Origin: Photobacterium damselae
GTDB taxonomy: Bacteria; Pseudomonadota; Gammaproteobacteria; Enterobacterales; Vibrionaceae
Direction of reading: 5' to 3'
Length of the DNA: 64,000 nt
NCBI RefSeq assembly: GCF_003026815.1
Contig: NZ_PYOG01000001.1
Location: forward strand, 310,001 to 374,000
A model generated the notes under the pieces. The model ran no database searches and was not told where the DNA came from. It was given only the letters and a program-made list of their open reading frames with translations. Shown here piece by piece: positions 20,303-30,153 of this stretch; within the stretch, counting starts at the first letter, position 1; each line of letters starts with the position of its first letter. A program made the translations under genes and the position numbers.

Positions 20303-20848
20303 CTAGTGACCTGGAAAATCACAAATACTGTAAACGTTAAGGCCTAAACCTTTAAGACGCTCTTCACCACCAATATCTGGTAGGTTAATTACAAACGCAG
20401 CATCTTCAACAACACCACCTAGACGACGAACAAGATTGGTTGTCGCTTCAATAGTACCGCCTGTTGCCAGTAGATCATCAACAAGCAGAACTTTGTCACC
20501 TTCAGCAATTGCATCTAAGTGAATTTCTAAGGTGTCTTTACCATATTCTAGTTCATAGCTCTCAGCGATCACTTCACGAGGTAATTTACCTGGCTTACGA
20601 ACAGGAACAAAACCAACACCAAGAGCAAGAGCTAAAGGGGCACCAAATAGGAATCCACGCGCTTCAGTACCGATGATCTTAGTAATACCTTTGTCTTTGT
20701 AACGCTCGGTTAGCACTTCCATAGTGGCACGGTATGCATCAGGGTTTTCCATCAGGCTAGTTACATCACGAAATAAGATACCTGGCTTAGGGTAATCCTG
20801 AATAGACTTGATACTGCTTTGGATTAGTTCGATTTTTTCTTGTGTCAT
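20303..20848 (-). CDS. apt: Adenine phosphoribosyltransferase
   Basis: 181 aa (E. coli 183). It converts adenine and PRPP to AMP. Signatures: [18 protein letters not shown] near 17, [18 protein letters not shown] near 60, and the PRPP-binding loop [17 protein letters not shown] (about 120-136). Conserved order ybaN-apt-dnaX. Confidence 0.97.
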   Translation of the reverse strand: MTQEKIELIQSSIKSIQDYPKPGILFRDVTSLMENPDAYRATMEVLTERYKDKGITKIIGTEARGFLFGAPLALALGVGFVPVRKPGKLPREVIAESYELEYGKDTLEIHLDAIAEGDKVLLVDDLLATGGTIEATTNLVRRLGGVVEDAAFVINLPDIGGEERLKGLGLNVYSICDFPGH

Positions 20849-21019
20849 AATTTGGTTCCGAGGGTACTCTTTAACGTTAATATCAACTTAAGAGTCACAA
20901 CAAGCTTACTTATTTACTCCCAATACCAAGAACAAAAATTATGCCTTGGTTGAGACAGTTATTTATCTGCCTCCCCTGCACCATAATGGACGAGCAAAGA
21001 CCGATAAAGCGCACCAATA

Positions 21020-21418
21020 TTATTGTTTTTCTACAGGTGCGGCAACCGAATCCACCACTGGAAGCCGATTAAACCAACACAATAAAGTTATACCCATCAC
21101 AAATAGCAACAATTTATGCCACCACAGAGGAACTAAGCTAATAGAAAGCAGAAAACTAAGGATCATAGTAATATTCGCTCGGCGCTTTACAACAGATGAA
21201 ATCGCACGGTTTTGATGCCAATTATGCAAAATAGGGCCAAACGTTTTATGATTCATCAGCCAATCATTAAGTTTAGGTGAGCCTTTCATAAAACATGCAC
21301 TCGCCAATAACAAAAATGGCGTTGTAGGTAACAGAGGTAGAAAAATACCTATCGTTCCTAAAATGACACAAGCCCATCCAATCACCAATAACCCAATACG
21401 AATAGCAGATTGCTTCAT
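21020..21418 (-). CDS. ybaN: YbaN-family (DUF454) inner-membrane protein
   Basis: 132 aa with two hydrophobic stretches at the N-terminus (about 8-50) and one near 95-115. The family core GTIGIFLPLLPTTPFLLLASACF is present, followed by SPKLNDWLMNHKTFGPILHNW. Function is unknown in general; the position upstream of apt matches E. coli ybaN. Confidence 0.88.
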   Translation of the reverse strand: MKQSAIRIGLLVIGWACVILGTIGIFLPLLPTTPFLLLASACFMKGSPKLNDWLMNHKTFGPILHNWHQNRAISSVVKRRANITMILSFLLSISLVPLWWHKLLLFVMGITLLCWFNRLPVVDSVAAPVEKQ

Positions 21419-21738
21419 TCCTTTCTCTCATCAGCTTGCAACACGGCTATCATACTAAGACCTAAGTGAAATGGAAATTATTACGATTTCGGTGTGGTTT
21501 TATTGTTATTTTCTCATATTTATTATAACTATATGATTTGGAATCGAAATTTATTCAAAAATCAAAACTTTCTGTAAAAAATCAATTTTTTTATCAATAT
21601 TCGCTTACAGAATCATCAAGAATTGATTCAAATCACGACACTTTTTCTTTTCGCGCCGTAAACTAAGTAGCGAGACTAACAAAAAACACAAATACTCAAG
21701 GACGAAAGTATCTCCTTTAACTCCTCTTGTGAATAATA
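21419..21738. other. AT-rich intergenic region, no gene
   Basis: 320 bp between divergent ybaN and the DksA/TraR-like gene. It is very AT-rich (21530-21620) with no ORF, repeat or RNA that I can recognise. Promoters for both flanking genes must lie here. Confidence 0.5.
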
Positions 21739-22113
21739 ATGAACACTATGGCTAACTCACAAATAGACTATCAACCGCTACAAGATACGCTTGAAAATGA
21801 GCGCGTTGACTTAGCAAAAGAATTAAAAAGTGAAATGTTATTAAATGCAGTTTCGCCTTCAATGGAAGAGCTTAACAAGCTGGATCTGTATGATCTTTTA
21901 GCATTAGCGAAAGCGGCTTATATCCCAAACCTTTATAAATTGGCAACACGCCTAGAAGTTGTCGATGCAGCGGTTTGCTCTATCCGCTTTGGTTTATACG
22001 GCTTATGCGCTGATTGCGAAGAAGAAATTGATTTAGCCGATCTGGAAGTTGATCCTGCTCAACCACGTTGCCGCCACTGTCGAGAGCACAGCCGTTATCA
22101 TCATGATGCGTAA
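21739..22113 (+). CDS. DksA/TraR C4-type zinc finger protein
   Basis: 124 aa. The C-terminal part has the DksA/TraR zinc finger: SIRFGLYGLCADCEEEIDLADLEVDPAQ, then CRHC (four Cys, about residues 92-116). The N-terminal helical part is shorter than DksA (151 aa) and has acidic residues. Such proteins bind the RNA polymerase secondary channel; whether this one responds to ppGpp is unknown. It could also start at the ATG at 21748. Standalone gene with its own terminator. Confidence 0.82.
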   Translation: MNTMANSQIDYQPLQDTLENERVDLAKELKSEMLLNAVSPSMEELNKLDLYDLLALAKAAYIPNLYKLATRLEVVDAAVCSIRFGLYGLCADCEEEIDLADLEVDPAQPRCRHCREHSRYHHDA

Positions 22114-22137
22114 GCGGTGGTTAAAAAATTCCAATTA

Positions 22138-22166
22138 AAAAGGCAGCTATATATTCGCTGCCTTTT
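22138..22166. terminator. Terminator after the zinc finger gene
   Basis: AAAAGGCAGC (22138-22147) and GCTGCCTTTT (22157-22166) with a 9-nt loop. It lies between two convergent genes and is usable in both directions. Confidence 0.85.
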
Positions 22167-22204
22167 CTCTATCTTGGTATTTACATTCAATAATGACGAA
22201 AGCC

Positions 22205-22846
22205 TTATAGATAGTCTTGCTCTGTCATCCACATTTTAAATGCTTTTTTCTCTTCTGGTGTTGCTTTGCTATACCACATTTTAAGTTGAGTTAAATTGTC
22301 ACCGGTAATTTTTACTTTACCTTGCTCATCCACTTTAACTGCCACTTTTTCTAAGTCAACGGGATTACCCTGCTCAAAGATAATGCCATTTTCGCTATTG
22401 TACTGCGCAACTAATTTTTCCATATCCGCATAAGCGGCAAAGCCACTGCCTTTAAGTTCTGTAGCGTCAAGAACTTGCTCAGAGCCATTTGCGAACTTAA
22501 CTTGCCATTCAGGACCGCGAGCAAAATACGCTTCAGCTTGAGATAGCGTCGTTAACGTATCTGATAATACGATTTCTGCATTTTGATCTTTAATATCAAC
22601 ATTAAACAGATAAGGTCGCGTAGTATAAATCGTACCTTGAGAGCCGCGCTTAACTTCCCCATCAAAACGAGCCACAATCTGATGTTCGCCATTAGCTAGC
22701 TCGACACTTTCTGCCTTTGACCAACCTTTTTGTTCAATTTTCTTACCATCAATAACCAATAACTCGATGTTATCACCAGCAGTTAAGGTTGCCGCTTGGA
22801 CACCAAATGACAGAGCAGCGCCAATCAATAATGCAATTCTTTTCAT
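22205..22846 (-). CDS. DUF2057 (YccT-like) secreted protein
   Basis: 213 aa with a signal peptide ([19 protein letters not shown]). It matches the YccT family: [35 protein letters not shown], then [19 protein letters not shown] and a C-terminal [18 protein letters not shown]. Periplasmic. In E. coli YccT (CsgI) has been linked to curli inhibition; transferring that role here would be a guess. Confidence 0.8.
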   Translation of the reverse strand: MKRIALLIGAALSFGVQAATLTAGDNIELLVIDGKKIEQKGWSKAESVELANGEHQIVARFDGEVKRGSQGTIYTTRPYLFNVDIKDQNAEIVLSDTLTTLSQAEAYFARGPEWQVKFANGSEQVLDATELKGSGFAAYADMEKLVAQYNSENGIIFEQGNPVDLEKVAVKVDEQGKVKITGDNLTQLKMWYSKATPEEKKAFKMWMTEQDYL

Positions 22847-22937
22847 ATTATTATCCTGTTCTTGCTAGCTATTGCTTTAGCTACTGTTCTCAATAAATAA
22901 AACAATGGTAGCGAAATACTTATAAGTTATATAACAG

Positions 22938-22963
22938 AAAGCCGCCAAATAAGCGGCGGCTTT
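22938..22963 (-). terminator. Terminator of the porin gene
   Basis: AAAGCCGCC (22938-22946) pairs with GGCGGCTTT (22955-22963). On the minus strand the stem is followed by CTGTTATATAAC, a weak T-run. Confidence 0.65.
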
Positions 22964-22987
22964 CATCAAGAAGTTATCTAAACTAAA

Positions 22988-23992
22988 TTAGAACTTAACT
23001 TCCATACCAGCAACGTAGCCGAACTCTTCACGGTCGTTGATGATCTTATCGTTATCAGCGTAACCAACTTCTGCGTACACTTTAACATTGCTGTGTAGCT
23101 GTTGAGTTACGTTAGCGTATACGTTGTCGTGACGCTTACCATACTTTTCAGTATTTGCATGGTTTTGAGCATGAACATAACCTAGAGCGAAAGTCGTCTT
23201 GTCCATAGTGTATGAACCGTTGATTTCGTATAGGTCTAAGTCACGGTCAGTAACATGAGTATCAGCTGCTTTGTATTCGATTTGACCGAAAGATGCTGCA
23301 ATGTTGAATGCACCGAAACCGTATTCAGCTTCTAGGTTGTAACCACGGATATCTTCACCAGCTTCGCCAGGTTTTACAATAGGCTTCTGATCAGGTGTGA
23401 TACCCAGCTCAAGACCTTTAGCACCGATACGCTCACCGTCGTAACCGTATACACGAACATCTAGACCGTTAGTACGGAAACCTAGACGACCGTCAGTGAT
23501 TGTAGTGCTGTGATCTGCATTTAGCTCATGAGATGCTGCTGCATAGAAAGAACCGTTATCGTAAACGTACTTGATTACACGGTCACCTTCAGTTTGAGCG
23601 AAGTCAACTTGCTCAAGACCTAGCTCGTAATCTTTACCGATGCCTGAATCATCAGATACTAGTAGCTGACGACCGAAAGTTAGAGCACCCATTTGGTTAG
23701 AAGAGAAACCAACCCATAGCTCGTCGTTTTGAACGTCACGAGACTCGTATTTAAACGCCATACCAGAGATAACGTTTAGGTTCTCATTGATTGCGTAAGT
23801 TGCGTTGATTGCAAAGTCACCGTCGTCTAGACGAATTGTTGCATCTTTGCTTTTCTCAAAACCATCGAAGTATTGAACTTCTGCTGCACCAGATAGGTCT
23901 ACTTTAACACCGTTGTTATCGTAAACATTGATTGCTGCATTTGCAGAACCCGCTGCAGTCATAACTGCAAGAGCTAGAAGAGTCTTTTTCAT
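22988..23992 (-). CDS. OmpU/OmpL-type outer-membrane porin
   Basis: 334 aa from the ATG at 23992; an upstream in-frame GTG at 24001 is less likely because the signal peptide MKKTLLALAVMTAAGSANA starts at this ATG. The mature protein is a 16-strand general porin: INVYDNNGVKVDLSGAAEVQY at the start, ELWVGFSSNQMGALTFGRQL, and the terminal strand GYVAGMEVKF ending in Phe, the Bam signal. It resembles OmpU of vibrios and OmpL/OmpH of Photobacterium. ToxR, encoded 7 kb away, regulates such porins in relatives. The following 500-bp AT-rich region would hold its promoter. Confidence 0.9.
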   Translation of the reverse strand: MKKTLLALAVMTAAGSANAAINVYDNNGVKVDLSGAAEVQYFDGFEKSKDATIRLDDGDFAINATYAINENLNVISGMAFKYESRDVQNDELWVGFSSNQMGALTFGRQLLVSDDSGIGKDYELGLEQVDFAQTEGDRVIKYVYDNGSFYAAASHELNADHSTTITDGRLGFRTNGLDVRVYGYDGERIGAKGLELGITPDQKPIVKPGEAGEDIRGYNLEAEYGFGAFNIAASFGQIEYKAADTHVTDRDLDLYEINGSYTMDKTTFALGYVHAQNHANTEKYGKRHDNVYANVTQQLHSNVKVYAEVGYADNDKIINDREEFGYVAGMEVKF

Positions 23993-24001
23993 GATATCCA
24001 C

Positions 24002-24524
24002 TGCCTATTCTTGAAATTCCTTTTTTGGAATTCCTTTTCTTTTATAATTCCCCTCTTAATTTACAAACTTTTATATCCATAAAGTCAGTAAGCTCAAGGG
24101 GTGAGTAACTTGTGCCGCTTATCCTGTCAGAAGTTCAATATTGATGTCAAATCTTCTAAATGAAAGCTCAAAAAACATAAAATAGAAAATAAAATCAATA
24201 ACATAATTATAAAAATGCCTAAATAACATACAGCATTTTTTTACCCCTAGAATGTATTTTTTTAAGTAATACAAATGACATATTGGTAGAAAAAACCAAG
24301 AAATCGCAAACATCACAAATACAACCAAGATAATATTTCAAAAAATAGATAAAACATAGTTTAAACCACTAAAGTGATATCTACACTTGGTTGCATTTAA
24401 AAGGTTCAATATCAATTCGTGATTTCAATCTCATTTTGCTGAGAAAATATCCTAAAATTTGTTTCAGCTCACAGTTAGAGCTTCATGCTATAATGCAGCT
24501 CCCAGCCAAGAATAAGTTTCAAAT
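24002..24524. other. Long AT-rich regulatory region between porin and dinG
   Basis: It contains tandem GGAATTCCTTTT-like sequences at 24018-24046 near the porin promoter side and a very AT-rich stretch at 24130-24440. A 69-codon minus ORF inside it has no supporting features. A good extended -10 for dinG (TGCTATAAT, ending 24494) lies at the right end. The length and AT-richness suit a ToxR/H-NS type control region, an inference from porin biology. Confidence 0.5.
24487..24494 (+). promoter_or_regulatory. Extended -10 promoter element of dinG
   Basis: TGCTATAAT (from 24486/24487 to 24494) matches an extended -10 exactly, 31 bp before the dinG ATG. No clear -35 is seen and no LexA box (CTGT-N8-ACAG) is visible, although dinG is SOS-regulated in E. 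coli. Confidence 0.6.
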
Positions 24525-26600
24525 ATGTTACATACTCAAATTAAACAAGACATAAAACAGTGCTATACCAACTTAGGGCAACAGCTTGATAACTTTATTC
24601 CACGTCGAGCTCAAAACTATTTAGTTGCCGAAATAGCAAAAACATTGGCTGGGGAGTACCACAAGAAAAACAGAATGTTAGTGGCAGAAGCTGGCACAGG
24701 AATTGGAAAATCGCTCTCTTATCTTTTAGGAGGGATTCCTTTTGCCATGTTTAATAATAAGAGATTGCTTATTTCAACGGCAACGGTAGCTCTTCAAGAA
24801 CAGCTCATCAATAAAGATTTGCCTCTGTTTAATCGTATCTACCCAAAAGAATTTAGCTTTATTCTTGCAAAAGGTCGCCAACGCTACTGCTGTAACCATA
24901 AGTTAGAAGCATGTTGTTCTAGCGAGTATTCACAGCAAATCACCCTGTTAGACGAAAAACCTAAAAAGTCAGATTTAGAACTTTTGAGACGTCTTTTTAA
25001 AGCGCGCAGTGAAGGGAAATGGGATGGTGACAGAGACAGTTGGCCAACAAACATTCCAGACCGAATTTGGCAGCAAATCATGGCAGATAAACATAGCTGC
25101 CATTCAGGTTTGCCACTACATCGTAACTGCCCTTTTGCTAAAGCACGGGAAGATTTAGATAAAGCAGATGTAATTATCGCTAACCATGCACTACTAATGG
25201 CAGACCTAGAATTGGGGGGTGGCGTTATCTTACCCGATCCAGAAGATACCATTTATGTGATTGATGAGGCCCATCATTTGCCACAAGTTGCTCGTGATTT
25301 TTCTTCAGCTGCGGCCAGTTTAAAAGGGGCTGCAGCATGGCTAGAAAACTTAAATAAACACGTAAGCAAATTTGCAGAGCTGGCCGATTATAAGAAATCA
25401 AATCGTTTTCAAAATGCTATCCAAGAAAGTATTCAACATTTAGTGCCAACTCTCAGCCAAATTGCCAATAACATTGACCCATCACAATTTAATCAAGATG
25501 GAGTCTATCGTTTTGAACATGGAGAGTTACCCGCTTGGCTTTCTGAAGAATCTGTCGCACTGAAAGAAACCAGTAAAAAAGCCGCACAATCGCTGGGTAA
25601 AATTCATGACCTGGTCTCAGAGCGATTAAAAGAACATGAAATATTGCCCTCATTGGGAGAACAAGCACTGGCGGAAATGGGCTTTTATTTGCAGCGATTA
25701 GAGAACTTAGAAAAGGTCTGGTTCTTAATGGCACAACCAAATAAAGACAAAGGAGCCCCTCTGGCTCGTTGGTTAGAAAAAAGTCCAGAGCGTGAAAACG
25801 ACTATATTGTTGAAGTTTCTCCCCTTGAAGTGGGCTATCGCCTCGATCAATTATTGTGGAGTCGCGCGGCAGGTTGCATCTTAGTCTCAGCAACACTGCG
25901 AGCATTAAATCAATTTACTTACTTTTGTCGTCAAGCAGGGATCAGTGAAGCCGATGGTGTACGCTTTTTAGCACTGGCTTCTCCTTTTGATTATCAGAAC
26001 AATGCACGTCTAGTGATCCCTGCGGTCAGATATGAGCCCCAAGCACCTCAATTTACCGATTTGCTTATCGAGGTGTTGCCTGAATATCTAGAGGGAGAAA
26101 CAGCAAGCCTTGTGCTCTTCTCTTCTTATTGGCAAATGAACAAAGTGGCTGAAGCTCTGCGTCCATTAGCGAAGAAAAATCGTTGGGAACTGCTGGTTCA
26201 AGGTAAAGAATCGCGCAATGAAACTCTAAAAAAACATAAAGAGAACTGTGAAAAAGGTAAAACCAGCATTCTATTTGGTACGGGAAGCTTTTCAGAAGGA
26301 CTTGATTTACCAGGGAAATATCTAACCAACCTGATTATCACCAAGATTCCTTTTGCCGTACCAACCTCACCTGTTGAAGAAGCTCACGCCGAATACATTG
26401 AAAGTCGAGGCGGTAATCCTTTTTTACAAATTTCCGTACCGGAAGCGAGTAAAAAGCTGATCCAGTCGGTAGGTCGCTTACTGCGAAAAGAAGAAGATTC
26501 TGGTAGAGTCGTGCTATTAGATAGACGCATCATTAGTAAGCGTTACGGAAAAGCACTACTTGATTCTTTGCCGCCTTTTAAACGAGTTATTGAATATTAA
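24525..26600 (+). CDS. dinG: ATP-dependent DNA helicase DinG
   Basis: 691 aa XPD-like superfamily 2 helicase. Walker A AEAGTGIGKSLSYL (residues 55-68), iron-sulfur cluster cysteines in GRQRYCCNHKLEACC and HSGLPLHRNCPF, DEAH box VIDEAHHLPQVARDF near 245, and motif VI SVGRLLRKEEDSGRVVLLDRR near the C-terminus. It unwinds 5'-3' and removes R-loops and replication blocks. Family length (E. coli 716). It heads dinG-yfcA-priC-rsmS. Confidence 0.95.
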   Translation: MLHTQIKQDIKQCYTNLGQQLDNFIPRRAQNYLVAEIAKTLAGEYHKKNRMLVAEAGTGIGKSLSYLLGGIPFAMFNNKRLLISTATVALQEQLINKDLPLFNRIYPKEFSFILAKGRQRYCCNHKLEACCSSEYSQQITLLDEKPKKSDLELLRRLFKARSEGKWDGDRDSWPTNIPDRIWQQIMADKHSCHSGLPLHRNCPFAKAREDLDKADVIIANHALLMADLELGGGVILPDPEDTIYVIDEAHHLPQVARDFSSAAASLKGAAAWLENLNKHVSKFAELADYKKSNRFQNAIQESIQHLVPTLSQIANNIDPSQFNQDGVYRFEHGELPAWLSEESVALKETSKKAAQSLGKIHDLVSERLKEHEILPSLGEQALAEMGFYLQRLENLEKVWFLMAQPNKDKGAPLARWLEKSPERENDYIVEVSPLEVGYRLDQLLWSRAAGCILVSATLRALNQFTYFCRQAGISEADGVRFLALASPFDYQNNARLVIPAVRYEPQAPQFTDLLIEVLPEYLEGETASLVLFSSYWQMNKVAEALRPLAKKNRWELLVQGKESRNETLKKHKENCEKGKTSILFGTGSFSEGLDLPGKYLTNLIITKIPFAVPTSPVEEAHAEYIESRGGNPFLQISVPEASKKLIQSVGRLLRKEEDSGRVVLLDRRIISKRYGKALLDSLPPFKRVIEY

Positions 26601-26606
26601 GGATCC

Positions 26607-26628
26607 TATACTCAAGCAACTTGGGTAT
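26607..26628. repeat. Short copy of the TATACCCAAG palindromic repeat
   Basis: TATACTCAAG, three bases, then CTTGGGTAT: a hairpin in the 35-bp gap between dinG and yfcA. Its arms match those of the larger elements at 45758, 47262 and 59802. Confidence 0.5.
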
Positions 26629-26635
26629 CCACACT

Positions 26636-27409
26636 ATGATAGAAAATATCGAGCCTTTAACTTTAGCGATACTGGGTGGCGTTGCACTGGTCGCAGGATT
26701 TATAGATGCTGTAGCAGGAGGTGGCGGTATGCTGACCGTACCTGCGCTGCTTTCACTTGGCCTGCCACCTCATATCGCTTTAGGGACCAACAAATTGGCG
26801 GCAACATTTGCTTCATCAACCGCAGCCTGGACCTATTATCGAAAACTGTTATTTTCGCCATCATTTTGGAAAAAGTCTTTTATTGCGACATTTATCGGAG
26901 CCGTTATTGGTACTTTGGTTGTCAATCAAATCAGTACTATGTGGCTTGAAAAAGCGCTTCCTTTAATTATTCTTGCCGCTGCAATCTATACTATTTGGCA
27001 TCCACACCCTAAAACGGCCCAACAAAGTCTGCCGCAAGTATCAGCGAGTTTATATCGTAAACAGTGGCTACAAGGCTCGAGTCTGGGATTTTATGACGGT
27101 CTAGCGGGCCCTGGTACTGGTGCCTTTTGGACTGTATCAAGTATGGCTTTATATCGATTGGATATTTTGCTGGCATCAGGTCTTGCTAAAGCGATGAACT
27201 TCACCAGTAATATGACTTCGCTTGTGACCTTTGCCATTTTAGGCCATATCAATTTTGCATTGGGCTTAACCATGGGTCTTTGCTTGATGGTAGGCGCTTA
27301 CATAGGAGCACACTCAGCCATTCGGTTTGGCGCTAAGTTTATTCGCCCTATTTTTATTACCGTGGTGATGATTCTTGCCATAAAATTAGCGTATCAAGCT
27401 TGGTTTTAA
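26636..27409 (+). CDS. yfcA: TSUP-family (TauE/SafE, YfcA) membrane transporter
   Basis: 257 aa from the ATG at 26636 (an upstream TTG at 26621 is unlikely). About eight membrane segments. The family repeat is seen as LVAGFIDAVAGGGGMLTVPALL (about 15-36) followed by ALGTNKLAATFAS, and again as GFYDGLAGPGTGAFW in the second half. TSUP proteins export sulfite or organosulfonates; the substrate here is unknown. It lies between dinG and priC and probably shares their transcript. Confidence 0.85.
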   Translation: MIENIEPLTLAILGGVALVAGFIDAVAGGGGMLTVPALLSLGLPPHIALGTNKLAATFASSTAAWTYYRKLLFSPSFWKKSFIATFIGAVIGTLVVNQISTMWLEKALPLIILAAAIYTIWHPHPKTAQQSLPQVSASLYRKQWLQGSSLGFYDGLAGPGTGAFWTVSSMALYRLDILLASGLAKAMNFTSNMTSLVTFAILGHINFALGLTMGLCLMVGAYIGAHSAIRFGAKFIRPIFITVVMILAIKLAYQAWF

Positions 27410-27420
27410 ATGGATTCACT

Positions 27421-27972
27421 ATGATAGATTTAACGAGATTCGACACTTTAATTGCCCAACTCAAAACGCAAGCTGCGAATTTAGACCGTACCCGTGGCGA
27501 AGCCAATAAACCATTATTTGATGAACAGCTGTTTCGTTGTCGTAGTAAATTACTGACACCTTGTGTTAACGAAATAGCCTCAGAAGTTTTTAAATTGCGC
27601 CAAGAACAACAATCTGGCCGACTACTTCCCACTCGAACTCAACATATCTGTGAAAAAATTGTGGCTCAGATACAAGCGGTTCAACGTGAATTTGCAACGA
27701 TTTCGATCCGTAAAAATGAGCCGAAATACCGAAGTGCTCACTATCAGCCGCTCAATGAGATCTACCAAAACCTCAATCAGCATAAAGATTGGGAGCGCCA
27801 ACTTAAAACTAAGCTGCGAGATAAAGAGTTCGAACTCTCCCAATGCAGTGATTGGCAATTACAGCAAAAACTTCAACATGAAGTGCTTGTGCTCGAAGGT
27901 CGAGTATCTCGCTGTCAGCAAGCACTCACAAAAATAGAACAGACAATAATGAAACGTGAACGCAAAGGATAG
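27421..27972 (+). CDS. priC: Primosomal replication protein N'' (PriC)
   Basis: 183 aa from the ATG at 27421 (MIDLTRFDTLIAQLKTQAANLD). Basic, helical protein with family patterns FDEQLFRCRSKLLTPCVNEI and LPTRTQHICEKIVAQIQAV. PriC reloads DnaB at stalled forks independently of PriA. It follows yfcA by 11 bp and precedes rsmS, as in E. coli priC-ybaM. Confidence 0.9.
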   Translation: MIDLTRFDTLIAQLKTQAANLDRTRGEANKPLFDEQLFRCRSKLLTPCVNEIASEVFKLRQEQQSGRLLPTRTQHICEKIVAQIQAVQREFATISIRKNEPKYRSAHYQPLNEIYQNLNQHKDWERQLKTKLRDKEFELSQCSDWQLQQKLQHEVLVLEGRVSRCQQALTKIEQTIMKRERKG

Positions 27973-28032
27973 CTTCTCTTTATATAGACGAGATAGAATT
28001 AACCTTAACCAATTAAGAAGAAAGGAAAAGTA

Positions 28033-28200
28033 ATGACTACAGAAAAACAAAGCAGCCCTCTAGACAATGCTCCTGCAGAGGTCAAACTCGCTGTAGACCT
28101 CATTTATTTACTCGAAAGCAATGAGATAGACCCAGCAATCGCACTGGCCGCTCTTGCAATAGTAAAAACAGACCTAGAACGCAAAATATCCAATGAGTAA
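28033..28200 (+). CDS. rsmS: RsmS/YbaM (DUF2496) small protein
   Basis: 55 aa: MTTEKQSSPLDNAPAEVK..., with the core NAPAEVKLAVDLIYLLE and ALAIVKTDLERKI that closely matches E. coli YbaM (NAPDDVKLAVDLIVLLE). A strong ribosome site, AAGAAAGGAAAAG, precedes the ATG. It lies 60 bp after priC as in enterobacteria. In Pectobacterium the homologue (RsmS) affects exoenzyme regulation; the mechanism is unknown. Confidence 0.9.
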   Translation: MTTEKQSSPLDNAPAEVKLAVDLIYLLESNEIDPAIALAALAIVKTDLERKISNE

Positions 28201-28390
28201 TCGATTATCAAGGATGATGATCCCCCATAGTTTAATCAGGCCTCCATATCTTATCATTCTTAACCACTTGAAAATTAAGTAAAGTCATATAGATAAGAAA
28301 TTTAAATCGTTACAACAAATATTTCTTATCGATTTTATGCGCAAATTACGTAGATTATCAGTTAATATTATTAAATATATCTATATCAAA

Positions 28391-28421
28391 TACCCAAGTA
28401 CCTTAATGCTACTTAGGGATA
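28391..28421. repeat. Degenerate copy of the TATACCCAAG palindromic repeat
   Basis: TACCCAAGTA (28391-28400) and TACTTAGGGATA (28410-28421) form an imperfect hairpin upstream of the EAL gene. It belongs to the family described at 59802. Confidence 0.4.
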
Positions 28422-28466
28422 ACAAAAATAATTTATAAATAATCTCGTAAGTTGTTGGCTTCAGTT

Positions 28467-29999
28467 ATGTCCTTCTCGTTAAAAAAATTCTTTCTTATTG
28501 CTCTGCTCTCGATTTTTATTTCGAGCAGTTTAGTGGTTACTTATTTGTCATATCGCTCAGAACAAATAAGCTTTGAAGTAAATAAATCACTCAATAGCAG
28601 TTTTACACAATTAAAAAAAGACGTTTTATTAATTCAAGAAGTACATAATCATTCACAAGATTTAAATAAACTTGTTACTCTAATTCTTGCATCACGTTCT
28701 CTTCGTAGTGTGGCTTATATTCAAGATGATCACTATGTATACAGTGACCGCCAACTACATTTAAATCAAGAAATATCATCAAGTTTACAGCAAAAAATAA
28801 AGACAGAAGCGTTACCTTTTTTATACCGCAAACAAAGTTCATTAAATAACATTGAAGAACTGCACTTTGTAATAAAAGGAAAAAATGGTTTTTACCAACT
28901 ATTTCTTAATGCACGTTATATGGATGATTGGCTTGATAATGCTGACCTTACGCTCAATGGCTATGTTGTAAATAATCACAATCAACCTATTATCAATCAA
29001 CCACAAAAATTATTAATAAAAGCGGTTTATCAATCACCTCAATACCCTTTTAAAGTTGTTATCGGTGAGCCAACCCAAGACGTTATTATACTTATCGCTA
29101 TGGGAGCTGCTTTTATCTTTGCTTTTATTCTACTGGGGTTATTATTTGCAAAGCATTTATATAACAATAACTTCTCATTTAGAGTAGATATTGAACGAGC
29201 GATCCGAGCAAAAGAGTTTATCGCCTATTATCAGCCAATAGTTTCAAATAAAAACTTACAATGTAGCGGCGCAGAATTGCTGTGTCGTTGGCATCATAAG
29301 AAAAAACGCATTCTCGCACCCAATCACTTTATTACAAAAGTCGAAGAAAGTGGGCAGATAAAAGCGATTACTCTTCAGCTTTTGAATCAATTAGTGAAAG
29401 ACAAAATTCAATTGTGTAAGCATAACCCTGATTTTTATATCTCAATTAACTTTACGTTGGCTATGTTGAGAGATGAAGCTTATATGGCTGAAGTTATGGC
29501 ATTAATCAAAAAAAATACCAGCTTACAATCGGGCCTTGTTTTTGAATTAACTGAACGCGAAAATACCACCTGTGCCATGAAAGAGTTAAATACCGTTATG
29601 ACACAATTTCGTCAGATTGGGGTGCGCTGGGCTCTAGATGATTTTGGTACTGGTTATTCAAGCTTATCAAGTGTACGCAGCTTAAATTTTGATATTATAA
29701 AAATTGATAAACTCTTTGTATTAACCGCAGATACTGATGCTATTACCAGTTCAATTTTGAAAAATATCGCCTATTTAGGTAAAGGTCTAAATTGTAAAAT
29801 GGTTGCTGAAGGGGTTGAAACTCAAACTCAATTTAATAAATTACTTGGCTTGAATATTGATTATTCACAAGGTTATTTATTCAGTAAACCAATGGCTATT
29901 AAAGATTTTTTACTTTTTCAGCACTCGTTTGATCACCGCGCTTATATCTGCCAACAACCAGATCTTGAAATTAATTATCAACCAATTGTAGTGAAATAG
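28467..29999 (+). CDS. EAL-domain cyclic-di-GMP phosphodiesterase, membrane sensor
   Basis: 510 aa from the ATG at 28467. One membrane segment at 8-28, a periplasmic sensory region (about 30-205), a second segment (about 207-232) and a C-terminal EAL domain (250-500). The EAL motif reads ELL (GAELLCRW) but its Glu is kept, as are SINFT, the Glu of ELTERE, DDFGTGYSS, the Lys of KIDKLF, AEGVE and QGYLFSKP, so it should hydrolyse c-di-GMP. There is no GGDEF domain. The signal sensed is unknown. Monocistronic, upstream of the copper locus. Confidence 0.9.
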   Translation: MSFSLKKFFLIALLSIFISSSLVVTYLSYRSEQISFEVNKSLNSSFTQLKKDVLLIQEVHNHSQDLNKLVTLILASRSLRSVAYIQDDHYVYSDRQLHLNQEISSSLQQKIKTEALPFLYRKQSSLNNIEELHFVIKGKNGFYQLFLNARYMDDWLDNADLTLNGYVVNNHNQPIINQPQKLLIKAVYQSPQYPFKVVIGEPTQDVIILIAMGAAFIFAFILLGLLFAKHLYNNNFSFRVDIERAIRAKEFIAYYQPIVSNKNLQCSGAELLCRWHHKKKRILAPNHFITKVEESGQIKAITLQLLNQLVKDKIQLCKHNPDFYISINFTLAMLRDEAYMAEVMALIKKNTSLQSGLVFELTERENTTCAMKELNTVMTQFRQIGVRWALDDFGTGYSSLSSVRSLNFDIIKIDKLFVLTADTDAITSSILKNIAYLGKGLNCKMVAEGVETQTQFNKLLGLNIDYSQGYLFSKPMAIKDFLLFQHSFDHRAYICQQPDLEINYQPIVVK

Positions 30000-30021
30000 A
30001 CCATTAACTTATTCGTTGCTA

Positions 30022-30052
30022 TACCCCTTCCAGTAGGGGGAAGCTCAATAGT
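30022..30052 (+). promoter_or_regulatory. CueR-like (MerR-family) operator/promoter 1
   Basis: CTTCC (30027-30031), seven bases, GGAAG (30039-30043): the same dyad and spacing as E. coli CueR sites (CTTCC-N7-GGAAG), then AATAGT at the -10 position. It lies about 100 bp before the small CC membrane protein gene. Confidence 0.75.
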
Positions 30053-30153
30053 AAAAAATGCAACATTAGAGCAGTTGCACAATATCTTGGCACCGAATTA
30101 AAGCTCAATTACTATTAAGTCTTCTTTAATCTTTTTCACAGCAGAGGTCTATT

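Noticed and set aside
24119-24328. 69-codon minus-strand ORF upstream of the porin
   Set aside because: Very AT-rich region giving Phe/Ile/Tyr-rich translation; no ribosome site or family.
24421-24524. LexA box upstream of dinG
   Set aside because: Looked for CTGT-N8-ACAG because dinG is SOS-induced in E. coli; only partial ACAG-like pieces are present.
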